DNA of 64,000 bases. Origin: Pseudomonas sp. PIC25. GTDB taxonomy: Bacteria > Pseudomonadota > Gammaproteobacteria > Pseudomonadales > Pseudomonadaceae. Numbering within the stretch: the first letter of the stretch is position 1; each line of letters begins with the position of its first letter. A program made the position numbers and the translations under genes. The notes beneath the pieces were generated by a model. It had not been told where the DNA came from and did no database searches. It saw only the letters and a program-made list of their open reading frames with translations. This document shows positions 27,714-36,402 of this stretch, one piece after another. The stretch is from NCBI RefSeq assembly GCF_002286785.1, contig NZ_MUJY01000099.1, forward strand, positions 1-64,000, read 5' to 3'.

Positions 27714-29054
27714 ATGCTGTACGACGCCTGGCGGCACGCCCCGACCCATCGCAAGGTCTGGGCGCTGGCCGCCCCCATGATCCTGTCCAACCTGTCCGTG
27801 CCGTTGGTCGCGCTGGTCGACAGCACGGTCATCGGCCACCTGCCCCATGCCCATCAACTGGGCGCTGTGGCGGTGGGTGGCAGCCTGTACACGCTACTGG
27901 TCTGGCTGATGGGCTTCCTGCGCATGGGCACCACCGGATTCACCGCCCAAGCCAGCGGCCGCGAGGACGGCGGAGCGCTGCGCCAGGTATTGCTGCAAGG
28001 GTTGCTGCTGGCCCTGGGCTTCGCCCTGCTGCTCGGGCTGCTGGCGATTCCCTTCAGCGGGTTCGCCCTCGACCTGATGCGCCCTTCGGCGGCGCTCGAC
28101 GAGCTGACCCGCGACTATTTCCATACCCGCCTGCTCGGCCTGCCGGCGGCGCTGGCCAGCTACGCGCTGATCGGCTGGTTCCTCGGTACGCAGAACGCCC
28201 GCGCACCGCTGGCGATCCTGCTGACCACCAACCTCCTCAACGTCGCGCTGGACCTCTGGTTCGTGCTCGGCCTCGACTGGGGTGTGGCCGGCGCGGCCCG
28301 CGCCTCGGTGATCGCCGAGTGGAGCGGCGCCCTGCTCGGCCTGGCGCTGACCCACCATGCCCTGCGCGAGCATCCGGGCCGTCCGGACTGGCACAGCCTG
28401 GGACGCCTCGCCAGTTGGCGGCCGCTGCTGGCAGTGAACCGCGACATTTTCATCCGCACCCTAGCGCTGGAGCTGGTGTTCTTCCTCGTCACCCTGCAAG
28501 GCACTCGCCTGGGGGAAGCGACGGTCGCCGCCAATGCCCTGCTGCTCAACGGGCTGCTGCTGACCGCCCACGCCCTGGATGGCCTGGCCCATGCGGTGGA
28601 AGCGCTCTGCGGACATGCCATCGGCGCTCGCGACCGTACGGCACTGCGCCGCTCGCTGGTAGTCGCGGGCGGCTGGTCGCTGCTGGCCAGCGCCGCGTTC
28701 GCCCTGTTCTTTCTGTTCGCCGGGCAGAGTTTCGTCCGCCTGCAGACGGACATCGCCGAGGTGCGCGCAGTGGCCTTCGTCTATCTGCCGTACCTGGCCC
28801 TGCTGCCGCTGCTGGCGGTGTGGAGCTACCTGCTCGATGGCCTGTTCATCGGGGCCACCCGCGCCCGTGAGATGCGCGATGCGATGCTGGTCGCCTTGGC
28901 CCTGGCGGCACCCTTGGGCTGGGCCCTGAGCGGGTTGGGCAACCATGGCCTGTGGCTGGCCTTCCTGACCTTCATGCTGCTGCGCGGGATCTGCCTCGGC
29001 CTGCTGGCTTGGCGTTTGAATAGGCGCGATGCCTGGTTCGGCGCCTCGCCCTGA
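27714..29054 (+). CDS. MATE-family efflux transporter (DinF-like)
   Basis: A 446-residue inner-membrane protein with about twelve hydrophobic helices. The N-terminal signature AAPMILSNLSVPLVALVDST and the repeated half beginning NRDIFIRTLALELVFFLVTL around residue 240 are typical of the DinF branch of MATE exporters, which expel cationic compounds or bile-salt- and oxidant-related substrates using Na+ or H+ gradients. No lexA gene is adjacent, so SOS control as for E. coli dinF is not indicated. It stands alone, followed by the DUF2214 gene about 120 bases downstream. Confidence 0.9.
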   Translation: MLYDAWRHAPTHRKVWALAAPMILSNLSVPLVALVDSTVIGHLPHAHQLGAVAVGGSLYTLLVWLMGFLRMGTTGFTAQASGREDGGALRQVLLQGLLLALGFALLLGLLAIPFSGFALDLMRPSAALDELTRDYFHTRLLGLPAALASYALIGWFLGTQNARAPLAILLTTNLLNVALDLWFVLGLDWGVAGAARASVIAEWSGALLGLALTHHALREHPGRPDWHSLGRLASWRPLLAVNRDIFIRTLALELVFFLVTLQGTRLGEATVAANALLLNGLLLTAHALDGLAHAVEALCGHAIGARDRTALRRSLVVAGGWSLLASAAFALFFLFAGQSFVRLQTDIAEVRAVAFVYLPYLALLPLLAVWSYLLDGLFIGATRAREMRDAMLVALALAAPLGWALSGLGNHGLWLAFLTFMLLRGICLGLLAWRLNRRDAWFGASP

Positions 29055-29174
29055 ATAGAGAGTTCCATTGCCTCATGGTACTGGCATGCGCCGGCCAAGC
29101 GCTGTACCGTGCTGACGCCCGGCCGTGATCGGCCCCCGACTTCCGAATACCGACCCACGCAAAAGGAATGCCCC

Positions 29175-29630
29175 ATGGCCAACGCCATCGCCGCCTATCT
29201 GCATTACCTGTCGATCTTCGTCCTGTTCGCCCTGCTGACCATGGAACACGTGCAGTTCAAGCTGCCCATGGACCTGCCGCGCGCCCGCAGCCTGTACATC
29301 ACCGATATCGCCTTCGGCATCACAGCCGGCGTGGTCCTGGCGACCGGCCTGCTGCGCATCTTCTGGCAGGGCAAGGGTCTGGAGTTCTACCTGAAGAACG
29401 GCTTCTTCCACGCCAAGGTCAGCCTGTTCATCCTGATCGCGCTGCTGTCGATCCTGCCGACCTTCACCATCCTCAACTGGCGCAACGCCCTGAAGGCCGG
29501 CCAGGTTCCGGAGATCAGCGCGGCGCGCGGGAAGATGGTCATCATGTTCATCCGCTTGGAGCTTTTGCTGCTGCTGATGATGCCGCTGATGGCGGTGTTC
29601 ATGGCACGGGGATTCGGGATGGGTAGCTGA
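29175..29630 (+). CDS. DUF2214 family membrane protein
   Basis: A 151-residue protein with four membrane helices (YLHYLSIFVLFALLTMEHV, IAFGITAGVVLATGLL, VSLFILIALLSILPTFTIL, LELLLLLMMPLMAVFMARG). This is the layout of the DUF2214 family, whose function is unknown. A His in the first helix and conserved charged loops recall small cytochrome-like or quinone-associated proteins, but no haem motif is certain. AAAGGA lies eight bases before the ATG at 29175. Confidence 0.8.
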   Translation: MANAIAAYLHYLSIFVLFALLTMEHVQFKLPMDLPRARSLYITDIAFGITAGVVLATGLLRIFWQGKGLEFYLKNGFFHAKVSLFILIALLSILPTFTILNWRNALKAGQVPEISAARGKMVIMFIRLELLLLLMMPLMAVFMARGFGMGS

Positions 29631-29657
29631 GGACTGTTACAACGTCCGAGCTTCCTC

Positions 29658-29762
29658 ATAGGGGCGAACTCATTGGCCCCTACGACGACCCCGCTTTTTC
29701 GTAGGAGCCAGCTCTGCTGGCGAAGCTTTTGCGTAACCCCCGTTCGCGAGCTCGCTCCTACA
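29658..29762. repeat. REP elements between DUF2214 and speA
   Basis: A short unit (29658-29684, AGGGGCGAACTCATTGGCCCCTAC type) is followed by a full unit in which GTAGGAGCCAGCTCTGCTGG (from 29701) faces TTCGCGAGCTCGCTCCTAC (to 29762). It is the same family as at 15676-15866. It occupies a convergent gene end, the usual location. Confidence 0.85.
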
Positions 29763-29821
29763 AAAGCCAGATTCGCCTTGCCCCTCGCCGGGCGAATGGG
29801 GTCGCCCGGCGAGGGTGGGGC

Positions 29822-31735
29822 TTACGACGACAGGTAGGACGAACGGGTCAGCCCCAGGCGCAGCGCGTCCAGGTACTGGGTACGCTCGCGGACGCTGAGG
29901 CGGGCGCCGGCTACCTTGTCGCGGTAGTAGGTCATCAGCTCTTCCGGCGACAGGTGCACGTAGCGCAGCATGTCCTCGATGGTGTCGTGGGTCTCGATGC
30001 CGGCGTGATAGACACTGCCGTCGTCGCGCTGGTAGATGTTCACCGAATCCGTGTCACCGAACAGGTTGTGCATGTCGCCGAGGATTTCCTGGTAGGCGCC
30101 GACCAGGAACACGCCGAGCAGGTACTCCTCGCCGTCACGCACCTCGTGCACCGGCAGGCTGGTCTCGATGCTCTGCTCGTCGACGTACTGCTTGATCTTG
30201 CCGTCGGAGTCGCAGGTGAGGTCCTGCAACACGGCACGGCGCAGCGGTTCCTCGTCCAGGCGGTGCAGCGGCAGGATCGGCAGCACCTGGCCGATGGCCC
30301 AGGTGTCCGGCAGGCTCTGGAACACCGAGAAGTTGCAGATGTACTTGTCGGCGAGCTTGTCGTTGAGTTCGTCCAGTACCTGGCGGTGCGAGCGCTGGCG
30401 GGCCTTCAGCGAGTTGTGCAGGCGGCGGCAAAGGGCGAAGTAGCACTGCTCGGCCAGGGCCTTGTCGGACAGGCTCAGCTTGCCTTCGGCGTACTGGGTG
30501 GCGACGTCGCTCATGTAGTGGGTCGCACGCCAGTAGGTCTCGGTGACCATCTCGATGTCGGTCGGGCCGAGCAGCTCGGCCAGCCAGCGCACCGGCTCCG
30601 CCAGGCTTTCCTTGTCCTCGATCACCGGGATGGCGTCGTTGTGCTTCTCCACGTCGGTGACCTGCATCACCAGCACCGCATGGTGCGCGGTGAGCGAACG
30701 GCCGCTCTCGGAGAAGATGTGCGGGTGCGGCAGGCCCTGGGCGTCGCAGAACTCCTTGAGCATGCCGACCACGGTACCGGCATAGTCGTCCATGTCGTAG
30801 TTGATCGAGCTGGCGTTGCGCGAGTGGGTGCCGTCGTAGTCGACACCCAGGCCGCCGCCGACGTCCACGTGGTCCACCGGCAGGCCGAGCGCACGCAGTT
30901 CGGCGTAGTAGCGGATGGCTTCCTTGAAGCCGTGCTGATAGTCGGCCAGGTTGGCGATCTGCGAGCCCATGTGGAAGTGCAGCAGGCGGATGCCCTGGTC
31001 CAGGCCGGCGGCGCGGAAGCGCTCGACCACCGAGATCAGTTGCGCGGCGGACAGGCCGAACTTGGATTTCTCGCCACCGGTATCGGCCCACTTCGAGGAG
31101 GCCAGGGAGGACAGGCGCACGCGCAGACCGACCTGAGGCGCGACCTTGAGATCGGCCGACTCCTCGATCACCAGCTGTACCTCGGACTCCTTCTCGATGA
31201 CGATGAAGACGTTGTGGCCGAGCTTCTGCCCCATCAGCGCCAGGCGGATGAATTCACGGTCCTTGTAGCCATTGCAGACGATGGTGCCCCCCTTCGGCGC
31301 CAGCGCCAGAACCGCCAGAAGCTCGGGTTTGGAACCGGCCTCCAGGCCGATGGAGACGTTCTGGGTGGCGATGATGTTTTCCACCACCGCTTCCTGCTGG
31401 TTGACCTTGATCGGGTACAGCGCGGTGTAGCGGCTCTGGTATTCCAGGCGCGCGATGTTGGCGTCGAACGCCCCGGTCAGTTGGCGAACTCGGTCCTGCA
31501 GGATGTCCGGGAAACGCACCAGCAGCGGCAGCGACAGGCCGCTGGAGCGGAGTTCGTCGAGTATCGAATAGAGATCGATCGGCTGGTCCGCCTGGCGGTT
31601 CGGGCGAACCTCCACGCGTCCCGCGTCGTTGATGGCGAAATAGCCGGCTCCCCAGTGCCGGATGCCATAGACACTGCGGCTGTCGGCCACTGTCCAGCTG
31701 CTGCCATCGTCCTTACGCGTGCGTCGTGCGGACAT
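29822..31735 (-). CDS. speA: Biosynthetic arginine decarboxylase
   Basis: A 637-residue PLP enzyme converting arginine to agmatine, the first step of one route to putrescine and spermidine. The PLP lysine is in LYPIKVNQQ near residue 105. A glycine-rich phosphate site ([15 protein letters not shown]) follows, and the active-site cysteine region [14 protein letters not shown] lies in the C-terminal part. Length equals the P. aeruginosa SpeA (about 636). GGGGAA is six bases before the ATG at 31735; an upstream ATG twelve codons earlier lacks a good site. Neighbour sui1 is conserved in Pseudomonas. Confidence 0.96.
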   Translation of the reverse strand: MSARRTRKDDGSSWTVADSRSVYGIRHWGAGYFAINDAGRVEVRPNRQADQPIDLYSILDELRSSGLSLPLLVRFPDILQDRVRQLTGAFDANIARLEYQSRYTALYPIKVNQQEAVVENIIATQNVSIGLEAGSKPELLAVLALAPKGGTIVCNGYKDREFIRLALMGQKLGHNVFIVIEKESEVQLVIEESADLKVAPQVGLRVRLSSLASSKWADTGGEKSKFGLSAAQLISVVERFRAAGLDQGIRLLHFHMGSQIANLADYQHGFKEAIRYYAELRALGLPVDHVDVGGGLGVDYDGTHSRNASSINYDMDDYAGTVVGMLKEFCDAQGLPHPHIFSESGRSLTAHHAVLVMQVTDVEKHNDAIPVIEDKESLAEPVRWLAELLGPTDIEMVTETYWRATHYMSDVATQYAEGKLSLSDKALAEQCYFALCRRLHNSLKARQRSHRQVLDELNDKLADKYICNFSVFQSLPDTWAIGQVLPILPLHRLDEEPLRRAVLQDLTCDSDGKIKQYVDEQSIETSLPVHEVRDGEEYLLGVFLVGAYQEILGDMHNLFGDTDSVNIYQRDDGSVYHAGIETHDTIEDMLRYVHLSPEELMTYYRDKVAGARLSVRERTQYLDALRLGLTRSSYLSS

Positions 31736-31926
31736 CGGTTCCCCCTGTCGAGATGAGAATGGCCCCGCCATGCCGTGGGCGGGACAAGGTTAATTACGGG
31801 AAATGACGTTTGTGAGGTGTGGACCGGCACCTCGTCCGAGAGTTTAGAACCCACCCGGGCCTCACGGTGCCACCGCCCCTTCGACAAGGCGATCGCATAC
31901 GGGAACGGAGGGTTTTCCGGGGCGAC

Positions 31927-32298
31927 TCAGCCGCCGGACTTCTTGGCCTTGAAACCGCGCTTAGCGAGTTCTTCGAGCAACAGCTCGACGTGGTCGCCCT
32001 GGATCTCGATGACACCGTCCTTCAAGGCGCCACCGGTGCCGCAGCGGCGCTTGAGCGCACTGGCCAGCTCCTTGAGCGCATCCTCGGCCAGCGGCACGCC
32101 GCTCACCGTGGTCACCGTCTTGCCGCCCCGGCCCTTAGTCTCGCGGCGTACGCGGGCGATACCGTCGCCAGCGGGAACGGCCGTTTGCTTGCAGATACAG
32201 GCATCGATGGGCTGGCGGCATTCCGGACAATGCCGGCCGCTGTCGGTGGAATACACCAGACCGCCAAGGGCAGCGAAGGACGAAGCTTTCTTGACCAC
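31927..32298 (-). CDS. yciH: Sui1/eIF1-like translation factor YciH
   Basis: A 123-residue protein. The C-terminal 80 residues form the SUI1 domain (RRETKGRGGKTVTTVSGVPL, then LKRRCGTGGALKDGVIEIQGDH). The N-terminus carries a four-cysteine metal-ribbon-like segment (CPECRQPIDACIC). The bacterial homologue YciH can discriminate against aberrant initiation complexes and is often listed as a stress translation inhibitor. It lies upstream of speA on the same strand with a 190-base gap. Confidence 0.92.
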   Translation of the reverse strand: MVKKASSFAALGGLVYSTDSGRHCPECRQPIDACICKQTAVPAGDGIARVRRETKGRGGKTVTTVSGVPLAEDALKELASALKRRCGTGGALKDGVIEIQGDHVELLLEELAKRGFKAKKSGG

Positions 32299-32605
32299 CG
32301 GGCGTTTCCTCGTAGGGGTCAGGATAGCGACTGGCCAGCAAAAGCCGACCGCGAAGCCCCACTCAGGCAGGAGCAGCGCAACCGAGCCGGGCGGCTCGGC
32401 TTGAAAAGGCGGCGAAGTTTACCGGCATTGGCGACGAATGCTAAGTACAGAATTGCGCCAATCTGCATTGGATTGGCGACACCGCAAGCAACGAGCCACC
32501 GGCAGGTGCCGGGGTGGGATAGAAACGCCGCCCCGGCGGCGGCGCTCGTATCGGCAGATTCGGATGGCGAGGCGCACCCGCCATCCGGCGCTTACCGTGT
32601 CGGCA
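32299..32605. other. Intergenic region between yciH and the first lyase
   Basis: 307 bases without a gene. The right part holds the lyase 3' flank and a terminator-like hairpin (32518-32546). The left part would contain the yciH promoter. Nothing else was recognised. Confidence 0.5.
32518..32546 (-). terminator. Probable terminator of the downstream lyase gene
   Basis: On the minus strand a GC-rich hairpin, GCGCCGCC - GCCGG - GGCGGCG, is followed by TTTCTAT, about 60 bases after the lyase stop. The U-tract is short, so confidence is moderate. Confidence 0.5.
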
Positions 32606-33940
32606 TCAGCGCAACCAGTCCTGCGGACCGGCTTCAGCCATGACTCGCCGCGGCACATTCTTCGCCGGGAAGGGCTTCAGATTGCCACCACGACTGGCCG
32701 CTACCGCTTTCTTCATGGCGTCCAATACGGTCAGGTCCTGGGTAAAGGCCTGGGCCTTCGGCAAGCTGCTGGGGCGCGGGTTCTCGCCAAACACCAGGTT
32801 GGCGGTACAGACCCGGCCGAGCTGGCCCTGGCACTGGCTCGTGACCGTGGCCAACGGCGCGAAGACATAGCCGGCATTCTTCGCCGCATCGCCGCTGCCG
32901 TAACGAAGGATCGGCGTATCGACGTTCTCGTAGTAGTTGCCTTCCACCAGAACCCGCGCCGGCTTGACAGCAGCCAGTCCGTGCCAGGTGCCGTGCTGGA
33001 AGTAGTTGTTCAGCATATGCACGATCGGCGCCTGACCGGCAGCCTCTGGCGGTGCGATATCCGGCGAACGACCGCGGAAATGGCGGAACCAGTTGCCCAC
33101 GAGGGAAACGTTCTGGTTTCTCGCAGAAATGATCAGACCGAAATAATGCGTACCGTCGCAGTATTGGCCCATGTTGCTGGTGCCGTCGAAGTCATTGTTG
33201 GAGATGGTGACATTGGTGGCCTTGCCCCAACCGACGGTGATCCACTGGCGGCCGATGCGGGCGAAGCGGATCTGGTCGATCCAGACCTTGTCCGCATCCT
33301 GCACTTCGATGCCGTCACCGGCGAAGACGATGTTTTCGTTGATATCGGTGATCGACAGGTTGCGGATAACGACGTTCGACGCCAGGCGGACCGCAAAGCC
33401 ACGCCCCTTGATCCCGGAATTCTTGCCCACACCCATCACCGTGGTGTTGGAGCCGATCGCCAGGGAATTCAGGCCCCATGAGTTAAAGGTAATGGGGCCG
33501 GCGTTCGTATGCCCGCTGCAATGGCCCCTGTAGGAGTTGTTATCCGAGAGCAGGCGGCTCCATTTCGAAGGCGGCACGCCCTTGGCGGTGCATACCTTCT
33601 CGTCGGAGTAATAACAACCGACCCCGTTCGCCATCTTCGCGAGGCCCTTGGCGTTGTAGTCGATGATGCCCTTGATCTTGATGATCTTCGGCGTCGTGTC
33701 GTAGCACACCCGCCCATCGCCGGACAGTTTCTTCGGATCGCACAACGCCTTTTCCAATTCCGCCGCGGTAGAAACCTCGATGGGCTGGGCCCCCTTGCCA
33801 CCCGTGGTCTGGTAACCGAACCCCGGCGGTACATCGCTTTTTGCCGCAAGCGCCAGCGGCGACATCAAGGCCAGCGCACTCAGCGTACCGATACCAACGA
33901 CACCGCTCCAGCGTCGTGACAACGCATCATATCGACTCAT
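32606..33940 (-). CDS. Secreted PL1 lyase resembling fungal pectin lyase (copy 1)
   Basis: A 444-residue protein with a signal peptide (cut near LALAA, residue 33), probably secreted by the type II system. The parallel beta-helix PL1 signatures fit pectin lyase rather than pectate lyase: GIKGRGFAVRLASN, SITDINENIVFAGDGI, KVWIDQIRFARIGRQ, YCDGTHYF, FRGRSPDI (the Arg is the expected catalytic residue) and YYENVDTP. Aspergillus pectin lyases have nearly the same string of motifs, including TDIN, VWID, ARIGRQ, CDG-HY, GRSP and NVDT. The expected reaction is eliminative cleavage of methylated pectin without calcium. Length (444 against about 360-380) includes an extra C-terminal tail ending in PAKNVPRRVMAEAGPQDWLR. 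It is a tandem paralogue of the gene at 34293. Confidence 0.85.
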   Translation of the reverse strand: MSRYDALSRRWSGVVGIGTLSALALMSPLALAAKSDVPPGFGYQTTGGKGAQPIEVSTAAELEKALCDPKKLSGDGRVCYDTTPKIIKIKGIIDYNAKGLAKMANGVGCYYSDEKVCTAKGVPPSKWSRLLSDNNSYRGHCSGHTNAGPITFNSWGLNSLAIGSNTTVMGVGKNSGIKGRGFAVRLASNVVIRNLSITDINENIVFAGDGIEVQDADKVWIDQIRFARIGRQWITVGWGKATNVTISNNDFDGTSNMGQYCDGTHYFGLIISARNQNVSLVGNWFRHFRGRSPDIAPPEAAGQAPIVHMLNNYFQHGTWHGLAAVKPARVLVEGNYYENVDTPILRYGSGDAAKNAGYVFAPLATVTSQCQGQLGRVCTANLVFGENPRPSSLPKAQAFTQDLTVLDAMKKAVAASRGGNLKPFPAKNVPRRVMAEAGPQDWLR

Positions 33941-34111
33941 GTTCTACCCCATCGTTATTGTGGAAGACCGCTGCGCTTTTTTGGGCGTCTCCTCCCCAAC
34001 AGAAGATGCCGCGCAGGCTGGTCACGGAGGGACGCTAATGGATGGGAAACAGCGACATATGTGAGGTTGACGCGGTTCTTCGATAAAGGTCGGCCTTGCT
34101 TTAAAAACTGA

Positions 34112-34125
34112 AAACCATGTCACCC
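34112..34125 (-). promoter_or_regulatory. 14-base motif shared upstream of both lyase genes (copy 1)
   Basis: GGGTGACATGGTTT on the minus strand, 172 bases before the start of lyase copy 1. The identical 14 bases occur 180 bases before lyase copy 2 (35792-35805). The flanking bases differ, so the motif is conserved beyond what recent duplication alone explains. It is a candidate regulator-binding site; no regulator gene is adjacent. Confidence 0.5.
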
Positions 34126-34223
34126 TGACCTCATGACCCGCTCGCCCCATGGAAGGAGAGAAAGTGCCGGTGCTCCGCTCCTGTTCGGCAGGCTGCTGGC
34201 TGACCGCTTCGGCTTTGCCCCCG

Positions 34224-34258
34224 AAAGAAGAAACGCCACCGATGCAATCGGTGGCGTT
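34224..34258 (-). terminator. Rho-independent terminator of lyase copy 2
   Basis: A perfect 12-base stem, AACGCCACCGAT - TGC - ATCGGTGGCGTT (34258-34232), is followed on the minus strand by TCTTCTTTC. It begins 35 bases after the stop of the upstream lyase gene and so separates the two lyases into independent transcripts. Confidence 0.88.
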
Positions 34259-34292
34259 CTGTCGAACAACCAAATGCAAGTGTTGCGAAGGA

Positions 34293-35612
34293 TCAGCGAA
34301 CCCAGTCCTGGGGACCGGCTTCAGCCATGACCCGACGCGGTACGTTCTTGGCCGGATAAGGCTTCACATCGCCGCCAGCACTGGCTGCGACCGTCTTCTT
34401 CATGATGTCCAGCACGGTCATGTCGAAGGTACAGGCCTCATTCACCGGCAGCGTGCTGGGCTTCGGGTTGGCCCCCTTGATCACATTCGCGGTGCAAACC
34501 CGGCCGAGCAACCCCTGGCACTGCTCCTTGACCGTGACGAGTGGCGCAAAGAGATAACCCGTATCGCTGGCCTTTGCCCTTTTTATGATGGGCGTATCGA
34601 CGTTGTCGAAGTAGTTGCCCTCCACCAGTACCCGGGCCGGCTGATGAGCGTCCAGCGCATGCCAGGAGCCACTCTGGAAGTAGTTGTTCACCAGGTGCAC
34701 GATGGGCAGCGCGCCGTCGGCCTTCGGCGGGAAGATTTTCGGCGTCCGCCCACGGAAGTTGTGGAACCAGTTGCCGATCATCGTGATGCTCTCGTTCGCA
34801 CCGTCCAGAAGCAGCCCGTAGTAATGATCACCGTCGCAGTTTTGGCCGGTATCGCTGGTGCCGTCGAAATCGTTATTGGAAATGGTGATATGGGTGGTCT
34901 TGCCCAAGTGGGTGGCGAGCCACTGGCGGCCGATCCGGGTGAAGCGGTTCTGGTCGATCCAGACACCGTCCGAGTCCTCGATGGAAATCCCGTCGCCAGC
35001 GAAAACGACACGTTCGTTGATGTCGGTGATCGACAGGTTGCGCACGATCACGTTCTTGGCGCTACGGATGATCAGCCCCCGGCCCTTGATACCCGAGTTC
35101 TTGCCCACGCCCATCAGCGTGGTATTCGAGCCGACCGCCAATGGTTTCAGGCCAAGCAGGTTATAGGTGACGCTGACCCCGGTATGCCCTTCACAATGGC
35201 CGTTATAGGAAGCCGTAGTGGCAACCAGACGATCCCATTTCGCGGCCGGTACGCCCTTGGCGGTACAGACTTTTTCGTCGGAGTAATAACACCCGCCCTC
35301 GGTCTTCATCTGCCGAAGTTCTGGGGCGTTGTAATCGATGATGCCGGTGATCTTGATGATCTTCGGAGTGGTGTCCTTGCACACTCGCTTATCGGTGGAC
35401 AGCTTATTGGGGTCGCAGAGCGCTTTTTCCAATTGTTCCGCAGTGGAAACCTCGTAGACGGTCGCGTTATTGCCGCCACCGGTCACCTGATAGCCGAACC
35501 CCACCGGCGTATTGCTTTTCGCCATGGCCGCGAGCGGCGACAGCAAAGCCAGGGCGCCCAGTGCACAGACCGCACCGCCCCAGCGACGGGACAACGATTC
35601 AAATCGACTCAT
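34293..35612 (-). CDS. Secreted PL1 lyase resembling fungal pectin lyase (copy 2)
   Basis: A 439-residue paralogue of the gene at 32606, similar along its whole length. The signal peptide ends near AAMAKS. The same pectin-lyase string is present: GIKGRGLIIRSAKN, SITDINERVVFAGDGI, GVWIDQNRFTRIGRQ, NCDGDHYY, FRGRTPKI (catalytic Arg; the TPK match is even closer to fungal enzymes) and YFDNVDTP. Cysteines are conserved between the copies (for example GCYYSDEKVCTAKGV). Both copies have Gln where fungal enzymes have His after VWID. It is flanked by its own promoter region and a strong terminator. The surrounding intergenic DNA is visibly less GC-rich than the core genes, and the pair interrupts the yciH-nudix neighbourhood known from P. 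aeruginosa, which suggests acquisition. Confidence 0.85.
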   Translation of the reverse strand: MSRFESLSRRWGGAVCALGALALLSPLAAMAKSNTPVGFGYQVTGGGNNATVYEVSTAEQLEKALCDPNKLSTDKRVCKDTTPKIIKITGIIDYNAPELRQMKTEGGCYYSDEKVCTAKGVPAAKWDRLVATTASYNGHCEGHTGVSVTYNLLGLKPLAVGSNTTLMGVGKNSGIKGRGLIIRSAKNVIVRNLSITDINERVVFAGDGISIEDSDGVWIDQNRFTRIGRQWLATHLGKTTHITISNNDFDGTSDTGQNCDGDHYYGLLLDGANESITMIGNWFHNFRGRTPKIFPPKADGALPIVHLVNNYFQSGSWHALDAHQPARVLVEGNYFDNVDTPIIKRAKASDTGYLFAPLVTVKEQCQGLLGRVCTANVIKGANPKPSTLPVNEACTFDMTVLDIMKKTVAASAGGDVKPYPAKNVPRRVMAEAGPQDWVR

Positions 35613-35791
35613 GATTCACTTCCAACTCCATAAAAAAGAAGCGACCGCATATCCCCCTGGCCATGACACTTCCCTGAGCAAAGGAAGCCCCGACAAACGG
35701 TACGCCTTGGACACTAAAGGAAGGGAAATCCAGCGTGATGTGACATTGCCGCCATTCTCCGAAGACCGACCCGCGATCTTTCCCAGAGCGC

Positions 35792-35805
35792 AAACCATGT
35801 CACCC
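35792..35805 (-). promoter_or_regulatory. 14-base motif shared upstream of both lyase genes (copy 2)
   Basis: Identical to 34112-34125 and 180 bases before the start of lyase copy 2. See copy 1. Confidence 0.5.
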
Positions 35806-35868
35806 ACGATCAGCGACCCACTAGAGATGGAGCGCGCGGGCTTGTACCAGAACCTGCCGACTCGGCGG

Positions 35869-36402
35869 TTACGCCCCGAGGTAACGTCTCAGGGCCTCCA
35901 GGGAATCCGGGCAGAAGGGCTTGTCACAGGCTTCCACGAGCACATTGCGGGGAGCAGTGAAACGGGCCTCCAGCACTTCCTCGGGCTGCAAGACCAGGGG
36001 TTGGTCGGATACCGCGGAGAACACCGCGCACCACAGGCGGTTGTCCGGCTGGTCGAAGAAGAAGCGGCCGTGCTCGTGCAATTCGACGCCGCTGACGCCC
36101 AACTCCTCTTCCAGCTCGCGGGTGGCGGACTCAAGGTACGTCTCCCCCGCCAGCACCATGCCGCCGGCGGCTACGTCCCAGTAGCCGGGATAGAGTGCTT
36201 TGCTGAGGGTCCGCCGGTGCACGCAAAGCAGCCCGGCGGAGTTGAACAGGAGGATGAAGGTGCCCCGGCCGACCAGCCCCCGCTGGCGCAACTCGGCGCG
36301 CGGCAAACCGCCGAGCGGGCGGTCCTGTTCGTCGACCCAGGCGATAAGCTCGGCGTCGGAGGCCGCCCGGTGGGCCGCCTCGCGCTCGCTCCAGGCGTTC
36401 AT
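35869..36402 (-). CDS. NUDIX hydrolase (YfcD-like)
   Basis: A 177-residue cytoplasmic hydrolase. A complete Nudix box is present, GMVLAGETYLESATRELEEE followed by LGV (about residues 81-103), giving the metal-binding glutamates. The sequence before it, VVGR-type GTFILLFNSAGLLCVHRR, fits the YfcD subgroup related to isopentenyl-diphosphate isomerases in fold. The substrate is unknown. The ATG at 36402-36400 overlaps the stop of the upstream DUF2333 gene (TGATG), so it is translationally coupled to it; the longer open frame upstream is just that gene in another frame. Confidence 0.9.
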   Translation of the reverse strand: MNAWSEREAAHRAASDAELIAWVDEQDRPLGGLPRAELRQRGLVGRGTFILLFNSAGLLCVHRRTLSKALYPGYWDVAAGGMVLAGETYLESATRELEEELGVSGVELHEHGRFFFDQPDNRLWCAVFSAVSDQPLVLQPEEVLEARFTAPRNVLVEACDKPFCPDSLEALRRYLGA

